From assembly GCA_038501625.1 (NCBI GenBank), contig JAZAYU010000079.1:2800528-2864527 (forward strand): a stretch of DNA of 64,000 nt. Reading direction: 5' to 3'. The translations under genes and the position numbers were made by a program. The notes beneath the pieces were generated by a model. That model did no database searches and had not been told where the DNA came from. It saw nothing but the letters and a program-made list of their open reading frames with translations. Positions within the stretch are counted from its first letter, which is position 1; each line of letters begins with the position of its first letter. The stretch comes from Corbicula japonica (Eukaryota; Mollusca; Bivalvia; Venerida; Cyrenidae). Below, one piece after another: positions 1 through 12,500 of the stretch.

Positions 1-84
1 TTTCTAGTAAAGAACTGACTTGAAAATGTATAAGGTTAAATATTTAGACAATGTACTTCAGAGATAAACATACATTCAAACATA

Positions 85-850
85 GATCTGTATGCTATGA
101 ATATTCTTTGCTCTGATTCTGTATCCTCATCTTCAGAGTCAATTGGTACATAGTGCTTTTCAGTCTTGCTGATTGTCAAAGAGGCATAATGTTGATAAAA
201 CTCTTCTGAAATTATTTCCCGTTCACATAGAGGGATGGGATCCTTTAACTTCTGAATCGATATTGGAAGTTTGGACAGGTACAGGTCTTCATCAGGCTGC
301 CCACTTTAGGATTTTCCCCGTTTCCTTGTTGACATTTGTACTTGAATTTCCTGAAAGTCCGTGCAAACACAGACCTTGGAATGTCTTGTCGCCCTTGAGA
401 CCACTTTACACGGAGTCAGTTAATACACTGGCCAGTAATGGATGTTTTGAGATTTTTCAGCACTTCTATGCTTAAATCTTTGAAGTCAATAATATGGTTG
501 TATTTTATTGGTACAGTTACATATAGTTTTTTCTTCCGAGCTAATGCGATAAGTTTACACCACTGTGAAGGGACCGACCAGTGTGGTTTTCTTTACCTTT
601 TCTATGGATGCATGGACCAAATCACATTCCATCTGTGAATGTCCTGATACCAAGAACTTGTGACTAATTCAATTTAATTGTGGTACAATTGATATTGCGT
701 ACAGGTGTAATGAAGTAACACACTAGTTTCTGTCCGCCACATGAATCAGAATAGTATTACTATTTTTATTTAGGTCTGTTGAATGACACACGGACATTGT
801 GTTTTTAAGAAGGAATTTCGCAAATTCACAAGATCCTCGTTTTCCCACAT
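85..850 (-). pseudogene. Decayed mobile-element protein with YSDSCGGQ and GHSQMECD motifs
   Basis: Read on the minus strand in switching frames, this stretch gives MWENED near 840, YYSDSCGGQ near 755-730, LVSGHSQMECDLVHASIEK near 655-600, then FKDLSIEVLKN, RVKWSQ, and finally LPISIQKLKDPIPLCEREI and EEFYQHYASL near 250-170. The order matches a family of uncharacterised proteins found many times per genome in arthropods, cnidarians and molluscs (consensus from memory: SDSCGGQN, then GHSQME, then a W..K segment, then LPIS..KKKDL). At least four stops or frameshifts break it, so no protein can be made. The family's repeat-like distribution suggests a transposable element; its enzymatic role is not established to my knowledge. 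Confidence 0.6.
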
Positions 851-1028
851 GTGACAGAAGACATGTTTATTCCCCTAAAGAATATAATACAGTATGTACC
901 AAATAAGCCGAGTGTGTGTCACCAACACAGTAGAAACTGTCAGCACCATCTTCAGTGTGTCTGAGATCTTTAGACCAGTTTCATTCTGTAACTGTCTCTT
1001 CTTCTAATTTGGAACTGAATCAACAACC

Positions 1029-1247
1029 TTAATTAGCACCAGTAATGTGCTTTGTGCCTATAGAACCAGAGCTGGGATGAGAGACTGCATGTACTGGACA
1101 AGCAGCATGTTCTGTGGTTTCATATGCAAGACTCATGTCTTCATGCATAGGAATAGTGCTGAGTTCTATGTCCTGATGTCTAATGCCTGTGCTATGCTCT
1201 GTGCCTTCATGAATATGACCAGTAATGTGCTTTGTGTTCATTTATAG
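1029..1247. repeat. Short internally repeated segment
   Basis: ACCAGTAATGTGCTTTGTG occurs at about 1037 and again at about 1218, with looser repeats between (CAGAGCTGGG at 1068 and 1250). Both strands are open for about 66-70 codons. The minus frame repeats TKHITG and EGTEHSTG. I cannot tell whether this is an old coding repeat of the neighbouring element or a simple local duplication. Confidence 0.45.
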
Positions 1248-1979
1248 GAACAGAGCTGGGCTCTTTCACTTCAAGAATAAGACCAGTAATTAGATCTTTA
1301 TATTGATGTATGGCACAATTACTGGATTTGTTCCAGAATACTTATTGTAGGACCAGAAATGTTCATGAAGCATATAAATAAACTCCACAGGTATCTATCC
1401 ATCTTGTGTAGAGAGTCGTTCTTCTTGCCCATTTTGAGTAGGTACTTCCCCAAGCAGTGTTGCATGTAATAAATCATCATCATACCATGCACCTTTCTGG
1501 CAAAACAAAAGCATATTAATTACACCAATAGGAAATATTAGCTCTGTTATTCTTGTAATACCAGTACTAGCAGATTCTTAATTTTAAAGTTTTATAATTT
1601 AAGATGTTAGATAATAAAATCATAATAATTTGCCCTGGAAGTTCCACACAAACAAAGAAGAAATAAGCAACAAAAGTTTAATTTATAGTTACAAAATCAG
1701 ATTAATTTCATATATAATTGAAATAGCAATAACTTCACTTTAATTACAATCGAAATTTAAAAATAATAATTATAGTTTACTCACATTTCAGCAGTTTCCA
1801 TATATTCATCATTCTTAACCTGGCAGAAGTTTCCTCTAAATGCTAGAAAACATTACATTTATCCAAGTGTGAACAGATTACAGACGATCTTGTTATCATA
1901 ATTAATTGGTGGACAAATGTAATTGGATATAGAACATTATCTTTCTTTTCTGTACCTTTTCATGTATTAGCAAACAGTG

Positions 1980-2360
1980 CCATAAGGTACCAAATAAACA
2001 CTTCCACAGTAGAAACTTGATGATATGTTAATGAAACGTTGTTGCCAAAAGGTGCTAAGCGTCATTTGGTTCTTTCTGGAATATCAATATTTATCTCGCT
2101 ATGCTATATAAATGATGGCCATAAGGTACCAACTGCCTACTTGGTTCCTTCTGGCATATACTGACAGGCATGTGGTCCTTTCTGGCAACGAAAATTCCTT
2201 CAATTATCACTTGGTCCATTTGGTTTTAACATCATAACTTTTTCAAATTGTAATATATGACTTTGAAATTTATACAGAAGGAGGATACATTGAAACTATA
2301 TCAAAATATATTAAAAGGTCATTTTCACCAAAAATGTCGTTTGGTACCTTCTGGCATTAA
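1980..2360. repeat. Degenerate repeats around GGTACC(T/A)TCTGGCAT
   Basis: Variants of ATAAGGTACCAA followed by TTGGTNCCTTCTGGCAT occur near 1983, 2047-2080, 2122-2157, 2170-2185 and 2340-2354. No gene is seen. The nature of this repeat is unknown. Confidence 0.4.
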
Positions 2361-2394
2361 CCCCTCGATATTGTCTTTTCAAACATGATTTCGG

Positions 2395-2570
2395 GTTAGA
2401 AAACAATCTCATTAAAATCACATCCTAACTTTCGCTTCATTACTTTCCGATTGATAATGCTGGTAAATAATTTTCCAAAACAACTTAATAAAGAAATTGG
2501 GCGATAGTTTTCCGGGGACGACGGTACCCCCTTTCCTTTAAAAATAGGTTTTATTACACCAACCTTCCAA
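2395..2570 (-). pseudogene. LINE reverse transcriptase fragment (fingers/palm start)
   Basis: The minus strand encodes KVGVIKPIFKGKG, then ENYRPISLLSCFGKLFTSII, then a stop at 2395. The pair 'PIFKGKG...NYRPISLLS' is the standard beginning of non-LTR retrotransposon reverse transcriptases. About 58 codons remain; the catalytic motif and both ends are missing, so this is a dead fragment. Confidence 0.85.
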
Positions 2571-3065
2571 CTTTATCGAAGTTTACGTTTCGCTTTGCCG
2601 AATATGTTTGTTGACGCTAATCCTTTGGATAAACCACGTTAACAAAAATTCAGACTTGATTTGTAATTTTGAACATAAAACAACAATACACAAATTAAAT
2701 TTAAAAGCCTGTTTTCATATCAAAATTGATGAAATAAGAACTGTATTCCGCGCAAATTATGTAAAACCTATAAATGTTTTTGAGAATCAGAGCAAGTGAA
2801 GTTTCAAATAAATTGCGGCTGAATGTGTTACGCATGATTGTTTTTCATTTTCAAAGTGTAAAATAAATTCTATAAACACATCGAATAGCCATGATAGCAA
2901 ATCTAAAACAATAACAATGACCTTTTAACGTTACGATATTATCGAATTTTAGCATACAATATCATTATATCTTACTTCAAATTTGAGAGATGTTTATGGC
3001 TTAAGTTTTCTTAATTAAAAAAACATTAACAACATAAAAGATCGTTTATCATTGAATAAAAAACT

Positions 3066-3132
3066 CAGGGTTGGTGGAATATGAACTCACGGCCGTCAAA
3101 ATAAATGATGTTTCAACCCGTGCGACCACCCT
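3066..3132 (-). other. tRNA-like or SINE-head sequence
   Basis: The minus strand reads AGGGTGGTCGCACGGGTTG at one end and GAGTTCATATTCCACCAACC at the other. This gives a partly paired acceptor-like stem and a B-box-like GAGTTCATATTCC. The anticodon arm is poor. A tRNA pseudogene or a tRNA-derived SINE head are both possible. Confidence 0.35.
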
Positions 3133-3415
3133 TTGCCACGTGACTATACATAAACTGTCGGTGCCGTTACACGTTTCATGCCTAATCCTATGTTGATATA
3201 TACGTTATGATCTTGTCCTCTATTATTAATATCTTTCAGCAGAGACAATTGATAAACATTTTGTTGAAGGAACTATTTCGCACAATATGAAATTTAGGGA
3301 TAAATGTAGCCTGGCACCAGCTAGATGGTGATTAAAAAAACCACTGAAATACTTATTTTCTCTTTTTTGAAGTTCATTTCATTTCCTTTTTTTTCTTATA
3401 TGCTGAACCATCTCG

Positions 3416-3888
3416 GCTATTCAAATTTCACACCTGGGTTACGGATGTCTTTCAGAAACTTACTGAAGTTAACAACCAGCATCGAATTCTTCTTTTCTTT
3501 GTTGGCTGTTAAAGACGGTCGTGCTAAAATGCTTATCAATAAGGTACATGCAGGAGTTGCTTTTCTTGGAGGTATTGACAATATTGTATAATTGACATGA
3601 GAATAACTGAACATAGGGACGGGAGATATTCTAGGATAAATGTAATAGCTCTTCACTGACGCATGAACGTACATAAATACGGACTGAGTTTCACACTGTG
3701 TAATGTCTGTCTTAATTGTCAAACCGATAAATGACCACTCACTTCCCGTCAGGACACCTTATTATGTTCAGCATGAAGTCGGCAATTCGAATTTCACACC
3801 TGGGTTACGGATTTCTTCCAGAAACTTAATGAATTTAACAACCAGCATCGAATTCTTTTTTTGTTGGAAGTTAAAGACGGTCGTGCTA
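3416..3888. repeat. Direct duplication of about 110 bp
   Basis: Positions 3416-3527 and 3780-3888 share ATTTCACACCTGGGTTACGG, CAACCAGCATCGAATTC and AAAGACGGTCGTGCTA in the same order. On the minus strand both copies keep an open frame (KNSMLVV, then KFL, then IRNPGVKFE). They differ mostly by small changes, so an old duplicated coding segment is possible. No splice sites convincingly frame it. Confidence 0.6.
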
Positions 3889-3889
3889 T

Positions 3890-6270
3890 TACTTCCCTTT
3901 ATGTATTGTTGCTTGTAATTTCTAATAAAAGTACATTGCGCTAGTTTGCAAGAAGAAATAATCGTAGTTTTAATATATTAAGGTTGAATAAAGATAACAG
4001 TGATCTTCTTGCAAATATAAACCTCCATACTGAAACACTTCTTTGGCAAATATTTATTATTTATATTATATATATTATATGCAGGACGAGAAAGATAAAG
4101 ACAAAGTTAAAACACATTTGTTTTCTCATCGAGGATCGTGTTTAAATGCAACCACAATTTATAGAGATCACATGAAAACAATATGCAATTAGAATCAAAC
4201 ATCGAAACGTTTTTATTTTGATAATTTGAATCAAACATCTTATTTTGATAATTTGAATCAAACATCTGAACATTTTTTTATAATTGTGTCACCTAGAACA
4301 CGGTAGCAGTCTATGGATTTATTGATTTATAAATTGATTCTTTGGTTCATTATACTTGGTGCATTAATCAAATGGAACTAGCCTCAAAGAAAATTGTGTG
4401 TTAAAGAATCTGCTATTTTGATTATCAATGCCACCCGTTATGCGTTTGCAACGGCGAGTGACGGAATAATGACACGCATTTATATCGTGCATATGACTAT
4501 CGATTCTACGTTCAAATATCTTTAAGTTATGTCACTTGCATTTTGAAAATGTGTTTCCACATTTCTTTTGTACGTGTATGGTATATAATTTTCTGGTTAC
4601 ATTGTTCATACGTACATTTTAAGATCATTCTTTCTATAACCATTATTATTATTATATTTCTTATTACAATCACAAGCTTATAGTTAAACTTTTCAAAAAG
4701 AGTACTATCAAGATTTTGACAAACAGGACGACGTGACAGAGTTTCAAATATTGAGTCTCTGGATGCTGGAACAAATTTAGTGCGCGTTTACACCGTCAAA
4801 AGATGTTGTTTGATACTATTTACCCGATCTTGGTCCATTGGCTCAAGCTCATGTTGTTCGTCTTGATAAGTCCATGTTACTGACGATCAGCCATATATGA
4901 GCAACCCAGGTTTGTGACAATGTCTTCCAAAGGGTGTGTCGTATGTCTAGATTTATAGGTGCAAACCTTTTGAATAGCTTACCAAATCCGTTTACATTTT
5001 ACCTTTTTCTAGATTTAGAGCATCCTTCTTAACACTCATGCACATATACGAACTACACGTAAGGCGAACTTTCACAGCATCAAAAGTATTGACAATCTTA
5101 CTGATTATGTATCGTATAGCTTATTTTATTACGTTATGAAATGTGAACTGTTCTACGTACGTTAGTTTTTAATTATTGAATTCAAAAAGTAAAGTCGGTA
5201 ATACATATTTTAAATGACCACAAATGTAACACATTTGATTCATCAAAACTTTTTTTATTCATTGAGCTCGTTTACGTTCTATAGTTTATATAATATTCTC
5301 CATTCCAAAACAATGTGCACACTTTGTTTTCGGTGATTGCTCATCTGCTTTTCTTAAAGCCTAAATATTTGCTGTCAACATTGAGAATAAACATAGATAG
5401 CTTTACTATAGAATTTAAATGATCTAATCTCAATGATTTTATACCAAATATTTCGACATTAAGAAAAGCAGTTAAAGAAAAATCACCGAAAAACAAAGAG
5501 CATTCTTTCTTTTGGAATAGAGTATAGAATAAAGTGCACTTATTTGAATTGGCCGAAAAGCTGTGACATTAATGAATTGAAAAACGAAAAATTTCTTTTT
5601 TGATTTACGAATCTAAAGTGTTCCTTTTTAAAAACGAACGTTACTAAATCAAATTAACGGGATCGCGAACGTTTATGTTTACGGCGTCAAAATACGACGT
5701 GTGGTGTATTTCGTCAAATCGCGATTGAAATAAAAATCGACGGTGAAAACTTTTTAAAAATGACTATAGAATTGAAAATATATTGTTCCTGATAATATAA
5801 AAAATGCATACAAATTTAGGGGCCGTTTATTTTCTAATTGGACTTTAAATGTTAAAAATCGACGAAAACTTGAAATTTTAAAACATCCCATTTTTGTTAT
5901 TAATTTTACAATTATAGTGAAATTTATCATGTTTTTACTATCAGCATGAAGAAAATTACTAACATGATTAATCTGTTTTGTTAAATTGTCTCTATTCGTC
6001 ACTATTTTATAACAATCAAAGCGCTGAAAACGTTGAAAGACTGGCGCGCTAGTTGATAGCGTAGTTCCAACGGAGTAATCAAAATGTCTTGAACGGCGAA
6101 ATGCACATTAAGGAAGTGGAACAGTGTCTGGGTGAGTGGGGAGGGTGTGTGAAAAATGACCGTATAATGCAATCCCTGAGGGATGAAACAATGAAAGTAT
6201 TTATTGTAAGTACGGAAAGACGTTTTATGGCCGTCACACAGCACTGACAAAACTTCTGTTACTATAAACA
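3890..6270. other. No gene recognised
   Basis: AT-rich sequence with only short chance frames. A local repeat of about 30 bp (TTTTGATAATTTGAATCAAA) occurs near 4215-4265. Confidence 0.6.
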
Positions 6271-7020
6271 AGTGAAATATGCATATCAGGAATCACCAAA
6301 CACATAAAACACAGCCTCCCAATGCAGTAAAAAAGTAGAGGAAAAAAAGAGAATGGAAATATAAAAATAACAATTTCAAATAAGACACCAAAAATAAATA
6401 ACGAAAATGAGAACCTTTGGGGTTTCCCGCCTTACAATGGTCAGTGGGAAAACAATGTGCCACTGGGGCTTTAAACCAGTTTCTAGGGGACGCCGACCTC
6501 ACACATGTCACAACAAGCTCTTGTATGAAAATATAATAAAGTGAAATATGCATATCAGGCATCGCAATATCCAGTAGACACCTCCTCATACAACACCTAG
6601 AGTGGAGAATAGAGCATGGTTATAGAATGATTAATTTCAAAAGAGTTGCCACAAGCAATTAACGAAACTAAGAACCCGATGGGTTACCGCTTTGGAATGG
6701 TCAGTGGCAACAAACTTGGCACAGAGGGTTTAAACCAGGTTCTAGGGAGCACCGACCTCACAGATGTCACAACAGGTTCTCATATGAACATATAAAAAGT
6801 GAAATATGCATATCAGGAATGATCAGATTCAGTAGACACCTCCTCATACAACAATTAAGTAGAGTGGAGAATATAGAGCATGGTTATACACTGATTAATT
6901 AAAAAAAAACATCACAAAGAGCGAAAACGAGAGCCCGATGGATTACGACTTTAAAATAGTCAGTGGCAACACAATTGCCGCTGGGTGTTTAAACCAGGTT
7001 CTTGGGTATAAGATTGAAGT
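6271..7020 (-). mobile_element. Three tandem copies of repeat A (Penelope-like 3' end)
   Basis: Each copy starts (plus strand) with GTGAAATATGCATATCAGG, at about 6272, 6541 and 6799. Each runs about 220-270 bp through GAGAACC, CCGCCTT, GGTCAGTGG, CAATTGCCACTGGGG-like words and TTTAAACCAGG to the next copy. In the retroelement copies at 48.4 and 59.4 kb this sequence is attached downstream of the reverse transcriptase, so these are antisense here. Tandem terminal repeats are known for Penelope-like elements. Confidence 0.8.
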
Positions 7021-9197
7021 AGCTTCTTGTAGACAGGAGAGTCTGACATACTCTTCTGCTAATAATTAATAAACAGCCCATTAATGAAGGCCCTATATCT
7101 CAAATATAAGTATGATATGAACTTTTGCTGTACAAGTACGTGCAAAACAAAATTTCAATGCATGCTAGGCAAGCACATAAACTGCTATATAATTTGTCTA
7201 AAAATCGAATGTCTAAAATATGCAGTCATATAAGAAAGCCAAGACCATGCATGTAATAAGGCAACCCTCCATGCATCATTGAGTACTGCAATTTAATACA
7301 TAAGTCTATGTGCAGATAGACTGTAAATTTCATATTACGTAATATATTATTATATATAATTTCAGGAAATAACACTCGAAGAAACAGTGGGTACCAACAT
7401 GTCACTTAATACCGACTTTTATTGTTATTTTTGTGAACGGTTACATGTAAGCAAACGAATTTAAAGTTCAAGACACTAAAAACGCAGGATAGACACTTAA
7501 CTTAAAACGTAAAGTATATTCTATAATGTGTTTAAAAAAAATCTTCTTTTCCACATTAATTTCTAAATCATGTAAATTACGCATTTTTTCACTGCACTGC
7601 CTTGACTGTTTTTGCAACACCGTATATCACGAGATCGTTCGTACACATTTTTCTCATCTCTGTCACGTCATGTTTTTTGAAAATCAATTGTTAAGCGAAC
7701 AAAATACACCAGGTTGGCAGACCTCGGATCATTTAATTAACTGATATTTACGGTTAAACAAGAATTATGTGTGGATAATGCTGCTACTCTCGTTTTCATT
7801 TATATGGTGCGTTTAATTGAACGAATAACATGTTCTTGACCGAAAAAGAAAATGGCGGCCTCATCTGCATAATTTTTTCAAAAGCGCAGGAGCAAAGAAG
7901 TTTGTTAGTGCCACAACTACTCCAACCTTACCAAAATGGAGACTCACGCTATCTCCCGCTTGTCACGTGACTGATTTGTTTTTATTAGATCTTTTAGTAT
8001 CTTTCATATTTGTTCGAACAACTACATTACATTCTTTTCTTGTTTTTATTTGTAGCATTTTCTTACAAGTTCGCATTCCTTCTTGTAATAGTTTGTTTTC
8101 TTAAAATGCACTACTTTTTATGCCGCACAACTTCGAAATCTTTGAGGCGTAACTAAACTACTCATGCATTTCCAGTTGTTTGTTCACTGCCGTAGCTGGT
8201 CGTGATTTCACTCTTCATTTGTTCGTAGGCGTTTTTGGCATGGATGCTCCAAAATTACACGGAAACTTACTATCAATCGCTCAGCTTTCGTGGAATGGTG
8301 TGCTGGATTGTTCTTGACACGTGTGCAGAACATTTCCGCCTGCTCTCGCGGTGACAACAAAACCCCACTTACTTGAATACGCTTTCGCGGTCGCAATGAT
8401 ACACTGGAAGTTAACGACCGCGCGTCGGCGTGTTCACGGCACCGTTAATTATGACAGGCGCATGCGCACCAGTCTCAAAACGCAAAAAAATACGGAGATT
8501 TTACAGCCATTGACAGACCGTAAAAAACGTGCGTGTTGTTTGCAACGTCAGAAGTACAGTGATAGTATTTATAACTGTCAAACCTATGTCCATTTCATAT
8601 CAGGATTATCATGAACTTTCATTCGATACCAAATTCCACTATTTTCTAGAAAATATTTTAAAGGTACATTCCACCTTAAACGTCAAAAAATGCCGTCATT
8701 TAGCCCGGTATTATATACCTTTTTTGACTCGCACGATTCATACATGCGATAAAATTACACAAAATTTTGTTTATTCATTTTTATTGTGACTTCAATGACT
8801 ATTATTTATTATCCTTCACTTTGATAAATTAAAAGGGAAACAAACATTGCCAAGGGAAAAACATCAGCCGAAATTGCGAAAATAATTTTAAGTAATTGCA
8901 AAGACCTATATACATGTATATAAGTCTTTGGTAATTGTAGGTTGTATCTGTCATCTACAATTAAAAAAACTTCGGCATTGTTTACGTCCCCTCAACAGTC
9001 GTTGAGTGTCAAGTAGTTTAACTTAATTGCAATAAAACATACCTCTATTAATATCTCAACATTTGTGTTCTTGTCTGGAGAAATTAACACATACATTCAT
9101 GTAGAAGCATTTTTCTGAAAAAAAGGTTGACAGAAACGAAACTACTTATATGGCACCATACCACTAAATGATTAAATGCATTATGTTATCCGATTTG
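7021..9197. other. No further coding sequence; includes probable poxn 3' UTR
   Basis: The stretch just below 9198 is probably poxn 3' UTR, down to minus-strand AATAAA signals near 8769-8812. The rest is AT-rich and unannotated. Confidence 0.5.
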
Positions 9198-9562
9198 TTA
9201 TCTTAAACAGAATCGCGTTTCGCCATGTAACCGGAACGGCGATGCTGATGATGATGGTCTATGTGTTAAATATTCATACGGCGATGCTACTGGGAGATTG
9301 TACATGTTTGGCATATACATCTGATGATGCTTCCAAATATCAAATGCCCGCGAGCTATGTAAGTGGAATGCACTTTTAGTTACTTCTGTAGAAGAGTTTT
9401 CAGGTTTTGGAACGTCGGTGTTAACAGTTCGTTCTTTTTCACGCACGATTTCCTCTATTAAGTGTAATGGCTTTGGTTGGTTCAGTAAGGAAGAAGTTTT
9501 CCCGGTAGAAGTTAAACGATCGTCTGTTTCCTTCGGTGTTGTGTTTGATCGCTTAGTACCAC
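9198..9562 (-). CDS. poxn: poxn exon 4 (C-terminus and stop)
   Basis: The acceptor TTTGCAG at 9563 opens a 365-nt exon. It starts with two bases that complete a glycine codon with exon 3, then runs [16 protein letters not shown] to the TAA at 9198-9200 (120 residues). The protein text is hydrophilic and ends with a histidine-, tyrosine- and serine-rich tail ([22 protein letters not shown]). I do not recognise a named domain here. The assignment to poxn rests on strand, a strong acceptor, matching phase and order. The distance from exon 3 (about 4.4 kb) is mostly minisatellite. A further donor inside the exon cannot be excluded. Confidence 0.72.
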
Positions 9563-12500
9563 CTGCAAACACAAAACATTCCATTTAATTTTATGATAAA
9601 CCGATTAAGGTGTATAGTGCGCAATGTAAGTCATTGTTTAAACCGATAGTGGTAAACATGTGCGACACGATCCGTTGCACAGGTTCTCTTTTGGGTTTTC
9701 TTCTGTCTAGGTTTCCTTTTTCATGCTTATGAATTGTGTGATGTGGATGACTGTTTGGTAAGGCTCTGTGAGGAGACTGACTTTGTTGTGAGGCTGATTC
9801 ATAACTATACCTGTGTGGTAAGACTGTGTGGTAGGACTGCCTGTGTGGTAAGGCTGTGTGACGGGACTGCCTGTGTGGTAAGACTGTGTGGTAGGATTGC
9901 CTGTGTGGTAAGGCTGTGTGACGGGACTGACTGTGTGGTAAGGCTGTGTGACGGGACTGACTGTGTGGTAAGGCTGTGTGACGGGACTGACTGTGTGGTA
10001 AGGCTGTGTGACGGGACTGCCTGTGTGGTAAGGCTGTGTGACGGGACTGACTGTTAGGTGACGCTGTGTGACGGGACTGCCTGTGTGGTAAGGCTGTGTG
10101 ACAGGACTGACTGTACGGTAAGGCTGTGTGACGGGACTGCCTGTGTGGTAAGGCTGTGTGACGGGACTGACTGTTTGGTAAGGCTGTGTGACGGGACTGA
10201 CTGTTTGGTAAGGCTGTGTGACGGGACTGACTGTGTGGTAAGGCTGTGTGACGGGACTGACTGTTTGGTAAGGCTGTGTGACGGGACTGCCTGTGTGGTA
10301 AGGCTGTGTGACGGGACTGACTGTGTGGTAAGGCTGTGTGACGGGACTGACTGTGTGGTAAGGCTGTGTGACGGGACTGACTGTGTGGTAAGGCTGTATG
10401 ACGGGACTGACTGTGTGGTAAGGCTGTGTGACGGGACTGACTGTGTGGTAAGACTGTGTGATGGGACTGCCTGTGCGGTAAGGCTGTGTGACGGGACTGA
10501 CTGTGTGGATAAGGCTGTGTGACGGGACTGACTGTGTGGTAAGGCTGTGTGACGGGACTGACTGTGTGGTAAGGCTGTGTGACGGGACTGCCTGTGTGGT
10601 AAGACTGTGTGGTAGGATTGCCTGTGTGGTAAGGCTGTGTGACGGGACTGCCTGTGTGGTAAGGCTGTGTGACGGGACTGACTGTGTGGTAAGGCTGTGT
10701 GATAGGACTGACTGTGTGGTAAGGCTGTGTGACGGGACTGTGTGGTAAGGCTGTGTGACGGGACTGACTGTGTGGTAAGGCTGTGTGACGGGACTGACTG
10801 TGCGGTGACGCTGTGTGACGGGACTGACTGTGTGGTAAGGCTGTGTGACGGGACTGACTGTTTGGTGACGCTGTGTGACGGGACTGCCTGTGTGGTGACG
10901 CTGTGTGACGGGACTGACTGTTTGGTAAGGCTGTGTGACGGGACTGACTGTATGGTAAGGCTGAGTGACGGGACTGACTGTTAGGTGACGCTGTGTGACG
11001 GGACTGCCTGTGTGGTGACGCTGTGTGACGGGACTGACTGTACGGTAAGGCTGAGTGACGGGAGTGACTGTTAGGTGACGCTGTGTGACGGGACTGACTG
11101 TGCGGTGACGCTGTGTGACGGGACTGATTGTACGGTAAGGCTGTGTGACGGGACTGACTGTTAGGTGACGCTGTGTGACGGGACTGACTGTACGGTAAGG
11201 CTGAGTGACGGGACTGACTGTACGGTAAGGCTGAGTGACGGGACTGACTGTTAGGTGACGCTGTCTGACGGGACTGACTGTACGGTAAGGCTGAGTGACG
11301 GGAGTGACTGTTAGGTGACGCTGTGTGGTGAGACTGACTGTGCGGTGACGCTGTGTGACGGGACTGACTGTGCGGTGACGCTGTGTGACGGGACTGACTG
11401 TGCGGTGACGCTGTGTTATGGGGCTAACATTTTTTGTATAGCTGTGTGGTGTCGCTGTGTGGTACTGTGCAGTAAGACTGTGATTTGACTGACTGTGTGG
11501 TGAGGATGTTCGATAAGGGTACCTGTGTGGTTTGGCTGACTGTATTGTGATGTTGTGTGATGAGACTAACTTTGTGGTAAGGCTATTCGATAAGGTACCT
11601 GTAGGGTGATATTTTTGCATGCCAGACTATATGCAAAGCATTGTGACGCCTGGAAAAGGGTGAAAATAACAAAACAGACATCATTTCGAGGAAACTGACG
11701 ATCAACATTCATTGCCATTTCTTGTATTAAAATTAGATAATTACGATGCACGCACTCTCTCCTGCATTTAACTCGTTCTCGCGAACATCTCCTTGAGAAA
11801 AACATGTGATGAATATTTAACAACGACGTGTCGCAAACACCCGTTTACGATCCCATTATTAACAAAATGTGTTATTATAGACAGAAAAGGCTGTGGTTGA
11901 AATTGGAGAGATGTAACAGTTGATTCCAACAACTTGCTATTGTGAGGCTCAATATATTCGGTTAATAACACCCGATATTGTAATTTTATCAATTAATAAA
12001 ACTAAATAAATTGTTCACTGAATAATGCAAGACATGATTGAAGAAGGCTCTACGAGTACAATATTCAGTAATTCTAAATTATAAGAACCTAATTTGAGTT
12101 GCAATTTATGTCATTGCCTGTCGAAAGAAGACAAGAAAGAAACAGTATGAGGTAAAATTGTTGTATTAAGACAGCAAACTGCATACTGGAAGAACAGTGG
12201 TATAATAGTAAAGATCCGGGTTCGAATCCCACCCGGTATGAGATTCTCCAAACCACATTCTGAGCGAGTACTGGTTTTAACCAAGGCAGCTGTCGTCGGG
12301 GTGATTAATATAAGTTGGAAAATAATTTGCGATGTAAAATAAGCAAGCTTCTTTCCGAAGTTTAAACAGAGACTGCATGTTGTATGGCATTCTCCTTTAT
12401 TTTTAATTACAAATTATTCTTATTTTACTACCATTGATTAACAAATAATAAGTCTTCATAAAGCTTAAGATTGTCTCAAGTGATATCAGCATCTCTAGCA

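Noticed and set aside
173..638. Plus-strand frames of 66-100 codons at the window start.
   Set aside because: They are antisense shadows of the decayed element protein on the minus strand.
9815..11415. A CRISPR-like array.
   Set aside because: Units are contiguous without unique spacers, and the DNA is eukaryotic; it is a minisatellite.
9707..11620. A 637-codon open frame on the minus strand rich in [10 protein letters not shown] repeats (and matching plus-strand frames rich in VRLCDGTDC).
   Set aside because: The frame exists because the 30-bp repeat unit has no stop in several frames on both strands. It lies in the poxn intron and has no start context or splice sites of note.
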